64,000 bases of DNA, taken from contig NZ_BKNN01000002.1 of the NCBI RefSeq assembly GCF_008993995.1, positions 1-64,000 of the forward strand, given 5' to 3'. Made by a program: the position numbers and the translations under genes. The stretch's first letter is position 1, and each line of letters starts with the position of its first letter. Positions 27,882 through 37,571 of the stretch are shown one piece after another. Origin of the DNA: Acinetobacter brisouii. Lineage in GTDB: Bacteria; Pseudomonadota; Gammaproteobacteria; Pseudomonadales; Moraxellaceae. The notes under the pieces are model-generated. The model did no database searches. It was not told the origin of the DNA and was given only the letters and a program-made list of their open reading frames with translations.

Positions 27882-28976
27882 TTATTGCCAGAAGGTTTTA
27901 CCTGCATCAAAAAAGGCTTTCCATGTTGCATCTTGCTTGGCACGTTCACGCGCCACATTGTCCATATAAAAACGCATGCGCTTGGCATCATCAGGGTTAT
28001 CTTTCAGCACCACGCCAATCAACTGTTTGGCAATCGCCGCAGCATTTAAACTTTGATCTCCCAAGTAATAACCTTCCAATGCCGCAGCATAGGCAATATT
28101 CACCGCTTCAGCGGTTGACATCACCGCATCTGGAGTTTTCAGGGTGGTACCATCTTTGGTGGTTCCCTGACGCAATTCCTGAAAGATCGTCACAAGCAGA
28201 TCAATCACCGATTCAGAAATACTGACCTGTGCTGACAAATCGCCCAATTCACGTTGCAACTGAGTAAAGACCAGTTCACGTTCAAACACAGCATCGGCAA
28301 TGGGCTTAACGGTTTCAAAGTTAAAACGGCGTTTGAGTGCCGAAGACATTTCATGCACACCACGATCACGTAAGTTGGCTGTGGCAATGATATTAAACCC
28401 TGCCTTGGCATAAACTCGCCCTTGCTGCCCAAGCTCAGGAATCATCATGGTTTTTTCAGACATTAACGACACCAGTACATCCTGAATTTCAGGCGGGCAG
28501 CGGGTAATTTCTTCAAAACGTATAATCTTCCCTTGCTGCATGGCTTGATACACAGGCGATGGCACCAGCGACTTTTCATTCGGCCCTTCAGCAAGCAGCA
28601 AGGCATAGTTCCATGAATATTTCAGATGATCTTCCGTTGTGCCTGCCGTGCCCTGAATGGTTAAACCAGAATCATCACTAATCGCGGCTGCCAGTAATTC
28701 TGAGAGCATGGATTTGGCGGTTCCTGGTTCACCTACTAACATCAAGCCCTGTTTACCCAGTAAAGTCACAATGGCTCGATCGACCAGTGCATCATCCCCA
28801 AAAAACTTACGGCTGATCTTGAGTTGTTCATTGCCTAAAATAAACTGACGGACAGCCTTAGGTGAGCGTACCCAGCCCAATGGCTTGGCAGCACCACCAT
28901 CATTTTGGGTCAAAATGTCCAGTTCTTCCTGAAAACGCTGCTCGGCACTCTGTTTAATAATCTGTTGCTGTGTCAT
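27882..28976 (-). CDS. MoxR-family AAA+ ATPase, YehL type
   Basis: The 364-aa product is a MoxR AAA+ ATPase, a family thought to act as chaperone-like remodelers together with VWA proteins. Walker A is GEPGTAKS at about 82-89. Walker B reads IIRFEEI at 151-157, with Glu-Glu in place of the usual Asp-Glu. Sensor 1 is NIIATANLRDRG near 195-206, and ALKRRF near 213-218 supplies the arginine finger. Gene order with DUF5682, VWA and SWIM partners places it in the YehL subfamily. ATG 28976 is chosen; the TTG 12 bases upstream is unlikely. Confidence 0.9.
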   Translation of the reverse strand: MTQQQIIKQSAEQRFQEELDILTQNDGGAAKPLGWVRSPKAVRQFILGNEQLKISRKFFGDDALVDRAIVTLLGKQGLMLVGEPGTAKSMLSELLAAAISDDSGLTIQGTAGTTEDHLKYSWNYALLLAEGPNEKSLVPSPVYQAMQQGKIIRFEEITRCPPEIQDVLVSLMSEKTMMIPELGQQGRVYAKAGFNIIATANLRDRGVHEMSSALKRRFNFETVKPIADAVFERELVFTQLQRELGDLSAQVSISESVIDLLVTIFQELRQGTTKDGTTLKTPDAVMSTAEAVNIAYAAALEGYYLGDQSLNAAAIAKQLIGVVLKDNPDDAKRMRFYMDNVARERAKQDATWKAFFDAGKTFWQ

Positions 28977-29353
28977 GTACTTAACCAATTCTATTGTGAT
29001 CTATTGCTTTGTATGCCGACCCAAATAAATCAAGTCAGCACTATGATGATTAATATGAATTTTCTAACTTAAGATGGTTTCTACTCGGAATCTTAAAGGC
29101 TTTGGTCAAATATCAGCATAACCTTCGGTTCGATCTACTTTTGTTTCGGCAAAATGAGAAGCAAAGCTTCGCAAGGAAACCATCTTGCGGAGTAACACTC
29201 CTCACTGCAAAACTCGCAATAATTTTTCATCTAAAAAATAATTCGCAAAAACAGAATTTTACAAACTACAGTTTGGCTCGGACAGTTGCAGATGACATTT
29301 CCACGTATCCAATTGATCTAAAAACCAAATTCCGTATTGAGTTCGAGTGATGA
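28977..29353. repeat. 377-bp spacer with inverted-repeat element between DUF4132 and MoxR genes
   Basis: AAGATGGTTTC (29071-29081) has its exact reverse complement at 29176-29186, about 95 bp apart. Between them are CTACTTTTG-TTTCGG-CAAAATGAG (about 29135-29158), a decayed relative of the hairpin at 16801-16826, and GAAGC-AAA-GCTTC (29158-29170). No gene is supported: an 82-codon plus-strand frame has no ribosome binding site and runs through these structures. Confidence 0.65.
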
Positions 29354-32300
29354 TTACCAAGGGGTTTTCTTTTGCCATTCAGGATCAAAACCTCGGCATG
29401 CAGCCGCCACAGCCAAATAGTCGGCATAGCACTCTGCAAATAAAATCGGTGGGACATCTTTGAGTTGCATGTCACTACTGTTCCAAGAACGCCCTTTGAC
29501 TTTGCTAAAACTCAAACGGTACAGCACCGCAGGCATATTTTCTTCAGGGAAATAACTGCCACTAAAATAAATAAATGCCGAAATCCCCAGACTGTTAAAG
29601 GTTTTGTAGTAATACTCAAATACGCCACCATCTTCCGCTTGCCCACGCTGATAGTCGAGTTTGGTGACTGTGCCACGTAAGGTAAAGGTATCGGTCATCC
29701 AGCCCAAATGGTCATCAATCTGATCTTTATTCGCCAGTTCCAGTTCAGGCAATACATGATCAAGCTGTTTGAATAAACCTTTGACTTTATAATCTTTATA
29801 ATGCTGCTGCCATGCTGCAATCTCATCAGCATCCATCAGTGCAGCATGCGCCAAACGAATCTCACTGTCTTGGCTGAGTTCCACTTCATCATCGTCAGCA
29901 TTGATCAAACTGCCATCTTCGGTGGGACGGAAGGTATTTAACACTTCACCTTGTGCCATTTCCTGCCAGACCAAACGCTGAATCAACAAACGCATCACAG
30001 GATGTTCAGCCAAATACTGCTGCCAGTCATTGACTGTCCAATGACGGTTAGCACACATCGCTTCATATAAACGGGCGGTTTGCAAATCAATGATTTGTTT
30101 CAGTTCTTTTTTGCTGCTACTGAACTGTTTTTTGGTTTCTTTGACCAGATCGGCATCATCGGTTTGGCGTGGTGCAGGCAATGCCTTAATCACTTTACCA
30201 TCTTCATTTTTCAGAACCATTTTGAGCTGATCATCAAGAACTGCTGTAAACTCGCGCTCGCCAAACCTCAAACTTAAAACACCTTGCTCATCAAACCCTG
30301 CGGTTGGAATGGTTCGATCTGCCAGTTCATCATTGCTCCAGCCATTACGTTCTGCAATCACCTCAATATACTGACGTGCTTTTTCCTGTACCGAAGCAGT
30401 TCGATAACGACGCGCAATCGACAGTAAAAATTGGATAATTAACGGATCATTGCTGTTGGAAATTGCGGCGAGCATAGCTTCAATTTGCGCACGGCGCTGG
30501 TAATGATCTTTCATATATTGCTGCAACAGACGCACAGCTTTATGCCCCTGAATCCCGCTACTCAGTGCCAAAATCCCTTTATCAGAAATGGCTGAACCTA
30601 AATAACGTGACAGCACTTCACGCTTAATTTCCTCAATGACTTGCTCAAGGGTGAAATGCTCATAATGTGCATAGTATTCAGGGTATTTGTGACCATAGCG
30701 CTTAAATGCATCATGATAACTTTGCAAACGTGCAGGTGCGTGTTGCTCAGCTTCAGCCAGTGCCTCTTCTTGACTCGGTGAACGTACATCCTGATGGGCA
30801 AAACCTGCAAATAGAAACTCACCCAATTGCTGCTGGCTGTCGAGTGACAACAAACTCAAATAACGCTGAAATAACGCATTCCCAACAGGGTCTTTGAGTT
30901 TATGTGCCAACACCACCCACCAGCGTAAAATGGTTTCGCTGACGGCTGAGCCATCTTGCCACGTCAATGCAGGAAAAGACTGATCTAGCAACCATTTCAG
31001 ACTGGTTGGCAGTTTGGCTTTTAAGCCTTTTTCCGCATCTTTGAGTAAGTGTTGAGGCGACAAATGCGCAGAAATATCTTCACCCAATTTTTCCAGTGCA
31101 GTCAATAATGCTGCAATCACCACTTCACGTTTTTCTTTTTTCAATGCAGTTTGTAATGCAGCAATCGCAGCCACATCGTTGAGACGGACGAGCCACTCTG
31201 CGGCAACGATACGAATTTCCTGCTTACTCGATGCTAAACCCTCTTCTGCACGTAAGCGAATGTCAGGTAGTCGTTGCAACAATTGCTGTGCCTGTAAACG
31301 GTAGCTTTTGCTTTCGCCCAAAGCCAGTTCGAGTAAACGCGGAATAAATTGGGTAGGTAACTGCGGGAAACAACCCAAAATTTGCAAGGCAGCAGCCACA
31401 TTATAACTTTCATAGTAGCCATGTAACTGCGAAGGCAATAAGCCCAAAGCTTCAGCCAAAAAATCAGGTTGCTCCGCAAAAAATGGCCAAACATGCTCAG
31501 GGGCTAAACGATCCAAAGCATCATCATAGTTGGACTGCAATAAGAAATAAGCAACGGATTGATCAGCCTGATCTATGCCTGCTTTTTGAATCGCATCACG
31601 CAATTGACGCAAATCCAGCTTGGCATAATCCTCAGCCTTTAAGCAATCATTGAGTGCATAAGTACTAAGATGCATTCGCCCTTCCCGTATATAACGATGC
31701 CCCATCGCAATTAAAAAATGAATCAAGTTATATTCAGGTAACTGACTCAAACGCTGTTTATAGAAAATAATCTCTTGATCTAAATCTTTTTTCTTGGCAG
31801 ATACTTCAGCATTTAACACATCAAAATAGCTAAAAATGGTGGCTTCATTGAGTTTTTCTAAACTCGCACAACGCTGCTGACGCCATTTGCTTTTCCATTT
31901 TTCCTGCTTGTTCTGTTCAATTTCAGCTTCGGCATCTTGTTTGGCTTTTGCCAGTACATCACGATAATTTTGCAGCAGAATATCTTTAGTTTGCTCAGGT
32001 AAACGGACAAACTGTATCGGTTCATAACTTGGAATATCGTATTGATCTTGCTGCTCAGCACGATCAAGTGATGCCAAACGTGCTAGTGCCTGCTCAATCG
32101 TCTGAATTACGGTTTTACTTTTTTCTTGAGTCAAGGCATGTTCCAGAGTTGCCTGACTGACTGTCCCCAAACGCGCCAACAAATCGGCTGCATAACCTCG
32201 TTCTTTCGGTGCTGCATTGGCTAAACGCTCTGCCAAATATTGCTGTACATCTTGTTCTTCCAAACCTGCCAGCATTGACTGAGCAGCGCTGCGCACCTTT

Positions 32301-33124
32301 TTACTGCTAGACACTGCACAACTCACAATCAACGATGGAAATTGCTTGGCAACCTTTGGATATAACTCCAAATAATTAAACAGGTTTAACTGACCATTGG
32401 CAGAAAGTCGTTGATAGAGTGTTGAAAAAGCGTCTGAATGCTGTTGAATATAATCTTTTAGATCGGGCAAACGATAGAATAAATCCAAATTACGCCAGTA
32501 ATACTCAGACATATTATCGCGGTCAAATAGTGCATTCAGGATTAATGTACCTTCAAGCTGCTCTTGCTCTAGGAGTTCATGCAGCATTTGCACAGACCAG
32601 TTCTTGCGAAACTGCATATTTTTATTGATGGTGTGATCGCCCAAACTGCTATGCAATCCATCAATCATCAAATAGATCAACCAGCTCGGAACTTCAGCAT
32701 TTAAACGGGTAATATTTTGTTCACGAGTCGCAGCAACTAAAAATTTGCCAAAACGGACGGTTTGCCCAAAGCTTAAGCCTATTCCAATATGGTTATAAAA
32801 ATTCACTCGGGCATTTTTAGATTGATTGATTAACTTCTTTTGGTTTTGTACAAGAAACTGTGAACTGGGTGAAACGTGCCACCAATTCAGCGTTGCAGGT
32901 TTGTCCAATAAAATTGCAACATCGTCATCTTGACGGGACTGCAAGGTCATTAAAATTTCGGGATGTTGCCCTGACCAAATATAGTCAAAAATTTGGGTAG
33001 GATATTGTGAATTTAATGCTTGCAGTGGTGCAATCACTTTATACAGCAACTCTGCTGCGACTTTTTGTTGTTTATTGTCTTCTGATTCAACACCTAACTG
33101 ACTGAATACATTTTCTAGCATCAT
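29354..33124 (-). CDS. DUF4132 domain protein (YehI/MolR-like)
   Basis: The 1256-aa product is a large cytoplasmic protein with no signal or membrane segment. The middle part (about 270-830) contains helical repeats resembling HEAT repeats (for example AAEWLVRLNDVAAIAALQTAL). The C-terminal region from about residue 980 matches my memory of DUF4132: KKELKQIIDLQTARLYEAM, then the W-x-HP-x-LVWQE segment. E. coli YehI belongs to this family and sits beside yehL-yehM-yehP-yehQ. Its biochemical role is unknown. AAAGG lies just before two adjacent ATG codons at 33124 and 33121. Local G+C sampled here resembles the chromosome, unlike the downstream cluster genes. Confidence 0.87.
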   Translation of the reverse strand: MMLENVFSQLGVESEDNKQQKVAAELLYKVIAPLQALNSQYPTQIFDYIWSGQHPEILMTLQSRQDDDVAILLDKPATLNWWHVSPSSQFLVQNQKKLINQSKNARVNFYNHIGIGLSFGQTVRFGKFLVAATREQNITRLNAEVPSWLIYLMIDGLHSSLGDHTINKNMQFRKNWSVQMLHELLEQEQLEGTLILNALFDRDNMSEYYWRNLDLFYRLPDLKDYIQQHSDAFSTLYQRLSANGQLNLFNYLELYPKVAKQFPSLIVSCAVSSSKKVRSAAQSMLAGLEEQDVQQYLAERLANAAPKERGYAADLLARLGTVSQATLEHALTQEKSKTVIQTIEQALARLASLDRAEQQDQYDIPSYEPIQFVRLPEQTKDILLQNYRDVLAKAKQDAEAEIEQNKQEKWKSKWRQQRCASLEKLNEATIFSYFDVLNAEVSAKKKDLDQEIIFYKQRLSQLPEYNLIHFLIAMGHRYIREGRMHLSTYALNDCLKAEDYAKLDLRQLRDAIQKAGIDQADQSVAYFLLQSNYDDALDRLAPEHVWPFFAEQPDFLAEALGLLPSQLHGYYESYNVAAALQILGCFPQLPTQFIPRLLELALGESKSYRLQAQQLLQRLPDIRLRAEEGLASSKQEIRIVAAEWLVRLNDVAAIAALQTALKKEKREVVIAALLTALEKLGEDISAHLSPQHLLKDAEKGLKAKLPTSLKWLLDQSFPALTWQDGSAVSETILRWWVVLAHKLKDPVGNALFQRYLSLLSLDSQQQLGEFLFAGFAHQDVRSPSQEEALAEAEQHAPARLQSYHDAFKRYGHKYPEYYAHYEHFTLEQVIEEIKREVLSRYLGSAISDKGILALSSGIQGHKAVRLLQQYMKDHYQRRAQIEAMLAAISNSNDPLIIQFLLSIARRYRTASVQEKARQYIEVIAERNGWSNDELADRTIPTAGFDEQGVLSLRFGEREFTAVLDDQLKMVLKNEDGKVIKALPAPRQTDDADLVKETKKQFSSSKKELKQIIDLQTARLYEAMCANRHWTVNDWQQYLAEHPVMRLLIQRLVWQEMAQGEVLNTFRPTEDGSLINADDDEVELSQDSEIRLAHAALMDADEIAAWQQHYKDYKVKGLFKQLDHVLPELELANKDQIDDHLGWMTDTFTLRGTVTKLDYQRGQAEDGGVFEYYYKTFNSLGISAFIYFSGSYFPEENMPAVLYRLSFSKVKGRSWNSSDMQLKDVPPILFAECYADYLAVAAACRGFDPEWQKKTPW

Positions 33125-33264
33125 TTAACCTTTTATTTTATCTCTTTTAGGAGAGATTTATTCTCATCTGTAAAAAGTATAATCAAATTTTATAAAAAGT
33201 ATTGTATGTTTTATACGTTGTGCGACATTATTTGTCGTTCATATTTCTCACTGCTTTCGTGAGA

Positions 33265-33969
33265 TTAATGCATGCCGACATCAAACAGAGAACCGATCCA
33301 AAAACTAAATAGCATCGCCAAAATCCCCCAAATAACCACACGGCTTGCGCCTTTCAACATTGAACTGCCTCCTGCATAACTGGCAATCGCTCCTAAAATT
33401 GCCAGAGACAATACCCCAACAAGACCGATTCCAACTTGTAACCACGTTTCAGGAACAACCCAAATAGCTAACAATGGGCACAATGCCCCTAAAGCAAAAG
33501 ATAATGCAGAAGAACATGCCGCCTGTAATGGCTGTGCCAAAGTTTGTTCAACAATCCCAATTTCATCACGGGCATGTGCTTGTAAAGCATTATGTGCTGT
33601 CAACTGTTTGGCGACCTCAGCAGCCAAGCTTGCTTCCAACCCACGCTGTGTATAAATTTTAGTTAATTCTTTAAGTTCTTGTTCTGGATTATGGCGCAAC
33701 TCATGCGCTTCCATTTTCAAGTCTGCATGTTCAATATCCTGCTGTGATTTGACCGAAATATATTCGCCTGCCGCCATAGATACAGCGCCCGAAATTAACC
33801 CCGCAATACAACTGACCAAAACCGTGTGTGTAGATGCACCACTTGCGGCAATCCCAATCACCAAACTGGTCACAGAAATAATCCCGTCATTTGCCCCCAA
33901 CACTGCGGCACGTAGCCAACCCGAACGCTCGGTATAATGTTTTTCAATATGTGAAGAGTGTCGTGTCAT
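33265..33969 (-). CDS. VIT1/CCC1 family metal transporter
   Basis: The 234-aa inner-membrane protein belongs to the VIT family, whose plant and yeast members move Fe2+ or Mn2+. The first membrane segment carries LGANDGIISVTSLVIGIAASG (about residues 24-44), the hallmark of the family. AGEYISVKSQQDIE near 72-85 follows. A cytoplasmic helical hairpin with many Glu residues (about 86-145) could bind metal, and three more membrane segments follow. It is transcribed alone, divergently from dgt, with no obvious metal-responsive operator visible. Confidence 0.9.
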   Translation of the reverse strand: MTRHSSHIEKHYTERSGWLRAAVLGANDGIISVTSLVIGIAASGASTHTVLVSCIAGLISGAVSMAAGEYISVKSQQDIEHADLKMEAHELRHNPEQELKELTKIYTQRGLEASLAAEVAKQLTAHNALQAHARDEIGIVEQTLAQPLQAACSSALSFALGALCPLLAIWVVPETWLQVGIGLVGVLSLAILGAIASYAGGSSMLKGASRVVIWGILAMLFSFWIGSLFDVGMH

Positions 33970-34156
33970 GATCTTTTACGCTTTCTCTTATTTTGATCTT
34001 TAGGGTGTATATAACATGAATCTGTTCATCACTTCGACATCTGTTGCATCTAAACTGCGCACGACAAGTCATTACGACAACTTCTGACGTTATACGCTAG
34101 AGTCTCACCCACTTTTTTGGCATGATGTCTTTTTACAAGGAATAACAATACAATTT

Positions 34157-35500
34157 ATGAGACAAATGCGTTGGTTAGAATTGCTCTCTGCAATTCGTTT
34201 AGGTACAAAAAAAACAGGAAATGAACAACTTGGGCGCAGTCCATTTCATAAAGACTATGACCGTATCATTTTTTCTCAAAGCTTTCGGCAACTCAACCGT
34301 AAAACTCAGGTTCACCCCCTGACTCAACATGATGGTGTACATACACGCCTGACACATTCCCTAGAAGTGTCCTGTATTGGGCGCTCCCTTGGCATGATGG
34401 CTGCCGAAAAAATCAAAGATGATTTACCCATGTGGGTGACGCCTGCCGATGTGGGTGCAATTATTCAGGCAGCATGTCTTGCTCATGATATTGGCAATCC
34501 ACCTTTTGGACATGCAGGCGAATATGCGATTCGTGAATGGTTTGACGATGCTGCTCATACCAATTTTCTCACTGAACTTAGCCCTGAGGAACAAGCCGAT
34601 GTGCGCCAGTTTGAAGGCAATGCTCAAGGTTTAAGACTATTAACTCGAATCGACTATCACCCCAATGACGGGGGGATGCGTTTAACTTGTGCCACTTTAG
34701 GTGCTTATCTTAAATACCCTTGGCTGTCTAAAACCATTGAATCCCAAGGTGACAGCCCTTCACATCAACGCGCAAAATTCGGCTGTTACCAAACAGAAAA
34801 AGACATTTTAAAAGATATTGCCGAACAGCTGGGACTGATTCAACTTGGTGAATATCACTATTGTCGTCACCCACTGACCTATTTGCTCGAAGCAGCCGAT
34901 GATATGTGCTATGCCCTCATTGACCTTGAAGATGGAATTAGTCTCAATATTTTGACATATCAAGAAGTTGAACCGATCTTTCTCAATCTGATTGCAGATT
35001 ATGGTATTCCAAGTGAATTGTCCGTTCCGTGGAGTACATGGCAGCAAAAAATTGCAGCTTTGCGTGGACGTGTCATGAAACGCCTAGTCGATGAAGTCAC
35101 GACAGCTTTTGCCAAGTATCAGCACCAAATTTTGACAGGTCAACTCAATGGAAACCTGTTACAGTACTGCGCCCCAGATATTTCCGAAGGAATTGAACGT
35201 GCAAAAAATCTGGCTCGTGAAAAAATCTTTGGGCATCGAGAAAAGCTCGACTTAGAAATTGTTGCACACATGAGTTTACAAACTATTCTCGATGCTTTCA
35301 TTCCTTTGACTGTTCCAAACAAGCAACTCAGCTTTAAAGATCAGCGTATGATGTCAATTTTGCAGCAATATGGCGCACATTTTGCAGAAAATCACTACCA
35401 AAACATCATGCAGGTACTCGATATTATCAGTAAGTTTTCAGATCATGAAGCTTATGATCTCGCGCAAGTTTTACAAGGTCGTCCGACCTCTTTGATTTAA
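34157..35500 (+). CDS. dgt: dGTP triphosphohydrolase / HD-domain dNTPase
   Basis: The 447-aa product hydrolyses dGTP (or other dNTPs) to the nucleoside and triphosphate. FRQLNRKTQVHPL and THSLEVSCIGRSLG precede the HD motif CLAHDIGNPPFGHAGE near residues 110-125. Metal ligands are the His in TRLTHSLE, this His-Asp pair and a later Asp in EAADDMCYALIDLEDG. ATG 34157 is the annotated start; the nearest AAGGA is unusually far upstream, so an internal start at 34166 cannot be excluded. ruvA follows 17 bp downstream. Confidence 0.93.
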   Translation: MRQMRWLELLSAIRLGTKKTGNEQLGRSPFHKDYDRIIFSQSFRQLNRKTQVHPLTQHDGVHTRLTHSLEVSCIGRSLGMMAAEKIKDDLPMWVTPADVGAIIQAACLAHDIGNPPFGHAGEYAIREWFDDAAHTNFLTELSPEEQADVRQFEGNAQGLRLLTRIDYHPNDGGMRLTCATLGAYLKYPWLSKTIESQGDSPSHQRAKFGCYQTEKDILKDIAEQLGLIQLGEYHYCRHPLTYLLEAADDMCYALIDLEDGISLNILTYQEVEPIFLNLIADYGIPSELSVPWSTWQQKIAALRGRVMKRLVDEVTTAFAKYQHQILTGQLNGNLLQYCAPDISEGIERAKNLAREKIFGHREKLDLEIVAHMSLQTILDAFIPLTVPNKQLSFKDQRMMSILQQYGAHFAENHYQNIMQVLDIISKFSDHEAYDLAQVLQGRPTSLI

Positions 35501-35517
35501 TTTCAGGAAAAACTCAC

Positions 35518-36120
35518 ATGATTGGCTGCTTAATCGGCGAAATTATTTCCATCGAAACGGCACCCTGCGTTTTATTAAACGTCAATGGTGTCGGCTATGA
35601 AATAGACACGCCACTTTCAACTTTTTGCCAATTACAAAAGGGGCAAAAAGTGACACTATGGACACACTTGGTTGTGCGTGAAGATGCGCAACAATTGTAT
35701 GGTTTCTTGGATGCCCAAGAAAAAAGCATTTTTAGAACATTACTCAAAGTCAATGGTGTAGGTCCAAAAATGGCGCTGGGGATTTTATCTACACTCAGTG
35801 TCGAATTACTCATTCAAACGATTGAACATGATGACGTCAACACTTTGGTCAAAGTGCCAGGGGTAGGCAAAAAAACCGCCGAACGTTTATTAATTGAATT
35901 AAGAGATCGTATTAAAGGGCTATCTGGGAATCTACCCCAAAATCACCCCAATAGCACATTAAAACTTTCTGGCAATTCTGCAATTGCAGAAGCCGAAGCA
36001 GCATTACAGTCATTGGGCTATAAACCTGCCGAAGCACAAAAAGCAATTGCTTTAGTCAAAGATCAATTTACCGATGTCGCAGACCTGATTCGTGCGGCGC
36101 TTAAATCTATGATGAAATGA
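35518..36120 (+). CDS. ruvA: Holliday junction branch migration protein RuvA
   Basis: RuvA tetramers bind Holliday junctions and load RuvB. The 200-aa product has an OB-fold domain I ([13 protein letters not shown]) and two helix-hairpin-helix motifs ([16 protein letters not shown] near 78-93 and [16 protein letters not shown] near 113-128). A flexible linker leads to domain III (about 155-200), which contacts RuvB. Its stop is within the sequence ATGATGAAATGA, which leads directly into ruvB. Confidence 0.97.
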   Translation: MIGCLIGEIISIETAPCVLLNVNGVGYEIDTPLSTFCQLQKGQKVTLWTHLVVREDAQQLYGFLDAQEKSIFRTLLKVNGVGPKMALGILSTLSVELLIQTIEHDDVNTLVKVPGVGKKTAERLLIELRDRIKGLSGNLPQNHPNSTLKLSGNSAIAEAEAALQSLGYKPAEAQKAIALVKDQFTDVADLIRAALKSMMK

Positions 36121-36128
36121 TAAGCACC

Positions 36129-37127
36129 ATGCAAGATCGATTAATTAGTAGTGTAGAAAAAACTGAAGATCATATAGATCGTGCCATTCGCCCAGCCACG
36201 CTATCAGACTATGTTGGGCAACCCGTTGTGCGTGAGCAAATGGAAATCTTCATTGGAGCTGCCCGTGGTCGTAGTGAAGCACTCGATCATACTTTGATTT
36301 TTGGCCCACCAGGTTTGGGCAAAACCACACTTGCCAATATTATTGCCCGTGAAATGGGTGGCAATTTAAAGTCGACTTCAGGCCCTGTACTTGAACGCGC
36401 TGGTGATTTAGCTGCATTGCTCACCAATCTTGAAGAAGGTGATGTGCTATTTATCGATGAAATCCATCGACTTTCTCCAGTGATTGAGGAAATCCTTTAC
36501 CCTGCGATGGAAGATTATCAGCTCGACATCATGATTGGTGAAGGCCCTGCTGCACGCTCAATTAAACTGGATTTACCTCCATTTACGTTAGTTGCTGCCA
36601 CCACCCGTGCAGGTTTATTGACCTCACCACTACGTGACCGCTTCGGCATTGTACAACGCCTTGAGTTTTACTCTGTCGAAGACTTGACCTCGATTGTCAG
36701 TCGTTCGGCGCTGTTAATGGATGTCCCGATGACCAGTGAAGGGGCATCTGAAATTGCGCGCCGCTCACGAGGTACACCACGTATTGCCAACCGTTTGCTA
36801 CGCCGTGTTCGCGACTATGCTCAAGTCAAAGGCACTGGTGAAGTGACTCAAGACATGGCTCAACGTGCCCTCGATATGCTCAATGTCGATAAAGCTGGCT
36901 TAGACACTTTAGACCGCCGTTACTTAAGCATGTTACTTGAACGCTTTGATGGTGGGCCAGCAGGAATTGAAGCCCTTGCAGCAGCCATGGCAGAAGACAG
37001 TGGCACACTTGAAGATGTCATCGAACCCTATTTAATTCAACAAGGTTTTGTCATGCGTACTGCGCGTGGCCGAATTGCGACTAATCAATCCTATCTACAA
37101 TTTGGATTGGTTCCTCCTGAAACCTAA
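36129..37127 (+). CDS. ruvB: Holliday junction helicase motor RuvB
   Basis: RuvB is the AAA+ motor of branch migration. The 332-aa product has RAIRP near the start, Walker [11 protein letters not shown], Walker [12 protein letters not shown], sensor 1 [10 protein letters not shown] and the arginine-finger segment LRDRFGI. The C-terminal winged helix ends in [15 protein letters not shown] choose ATG 36129 (MQDRLIS), which matches Acinetobacter homologues as I remember them; ATG 36117 overlaps ruvA and is an alternative that adds four residues. ybgC begins 15 bp downstream, so ruvAB and the tol genes may share transcripts. Confidence 0.96.
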   Translation: MQDRLISSVEKTEDHIDRAIRPATLSDYVGQPVVREQMEIFIGAARGRSEALDHTLIFGPPGLGKTTLANIIAREMGGNLKSTSGPVLERAGDLAALLTNLEEGDVLFIDEIHRLSPVIEEILYPAMEDYQLDIMIGEGPAARSIKLDLPPFTLVAATTRAGLLTSPLRDRFGIVQRLEFYSVEDLTSIVSRSALLMDVPMTSEGASEIARRSRGTPRIANRLLRRVRDYAQVKGTGEVTQDMAQRALDMLNVDKAGLDTLDRRYLSMLLERFDGGPAGIEALAAAMAEDSGTLEDVIEPYLIQQGFVMRTARGRIATNQSYLQFGLVPPET

Positions 37128-37142
37128 TTATGGAAAACATTT

Positions 37143-37556
37143 ATGGCTAATCGTTTTGAGTTCAAAATACGTGTTTACATTGAAGACACCGATGCGGGTG
37201 GCATTGTTTATCATGCTAACCACATTCGTTTTATGGAACGCACCCGTACTGAGTGGCTACGTGCTTCTGGTATCGATCATTATTGGCACCAAACCGATTA
37301 CAACTTTGTTGTCCATAAAATTGACATTAAATACCATCGCCCAATTCTGATGGATAACCTGATTACAGTAACTGCACGTGTTATTTCTTGTAAAACTGCG
37401 TCATTTGTATTGCAACAAGAAATTTATCGTGATGAAATCTTGCTAGCTTCTGGTGAAGTTGAGCTGGCATGCTTAAGTAAAGACATGCGCCCACGCCGAC
37501 TTCCCGATTATCTCCGTCAGTTGATCCTAGAACAGTTGGATCAAGAAAAAGCATAA
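37143..37556 (+). CDS. ybgC: Tol-Pal associated acyl-CoA thioesterase YbgC
   Basis: The 137-aa product is a hot-dog fold thioesterase of the 4-hydroxybenzoyl-CoA thioesterase type. VYIEDTDAGGIVYHANHIRFMERTR near residues 8-32 contains the catalytic Asp and the conserved tyrosine-His stretch. Its position at the head of the tol-pal genes is conserved across Proteobacteria, and it may act on phospholipid intermediates at the inner membrane. tolQ follows 15 bp after the stop. Confidence 0.95.
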   Translation: MANRFEFKIRVYIEDTDAGGIVYHANHIRFMERTRTEWLRASGIDHYWHQTDYNFVVHKIDIKYHRPILMDNLITVTARVISCKTASFVLQQEIYRDEILLASGEVELACLSKDMRPRRLPDYLRQLILEQLDQEKA

Positions 37557-37571
37557 GTGACCTGTTGTATT

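Noticed and set aside
29102-29350. 82-codon plus-strand frame between the DUF4132 and MoxR genes
   Set aside because: It runs through inverted repeats, has no ribosome binding site and is antisense to the cluster.
21995-33124. Phage-defence island
   Set aside because: AAA+ ATPase clusters can be defence systems, but there are no nucleases, toxins or mobile genes nearby and the partners match the chromosomal yeh-type set; defence is not supported by sequence alone.
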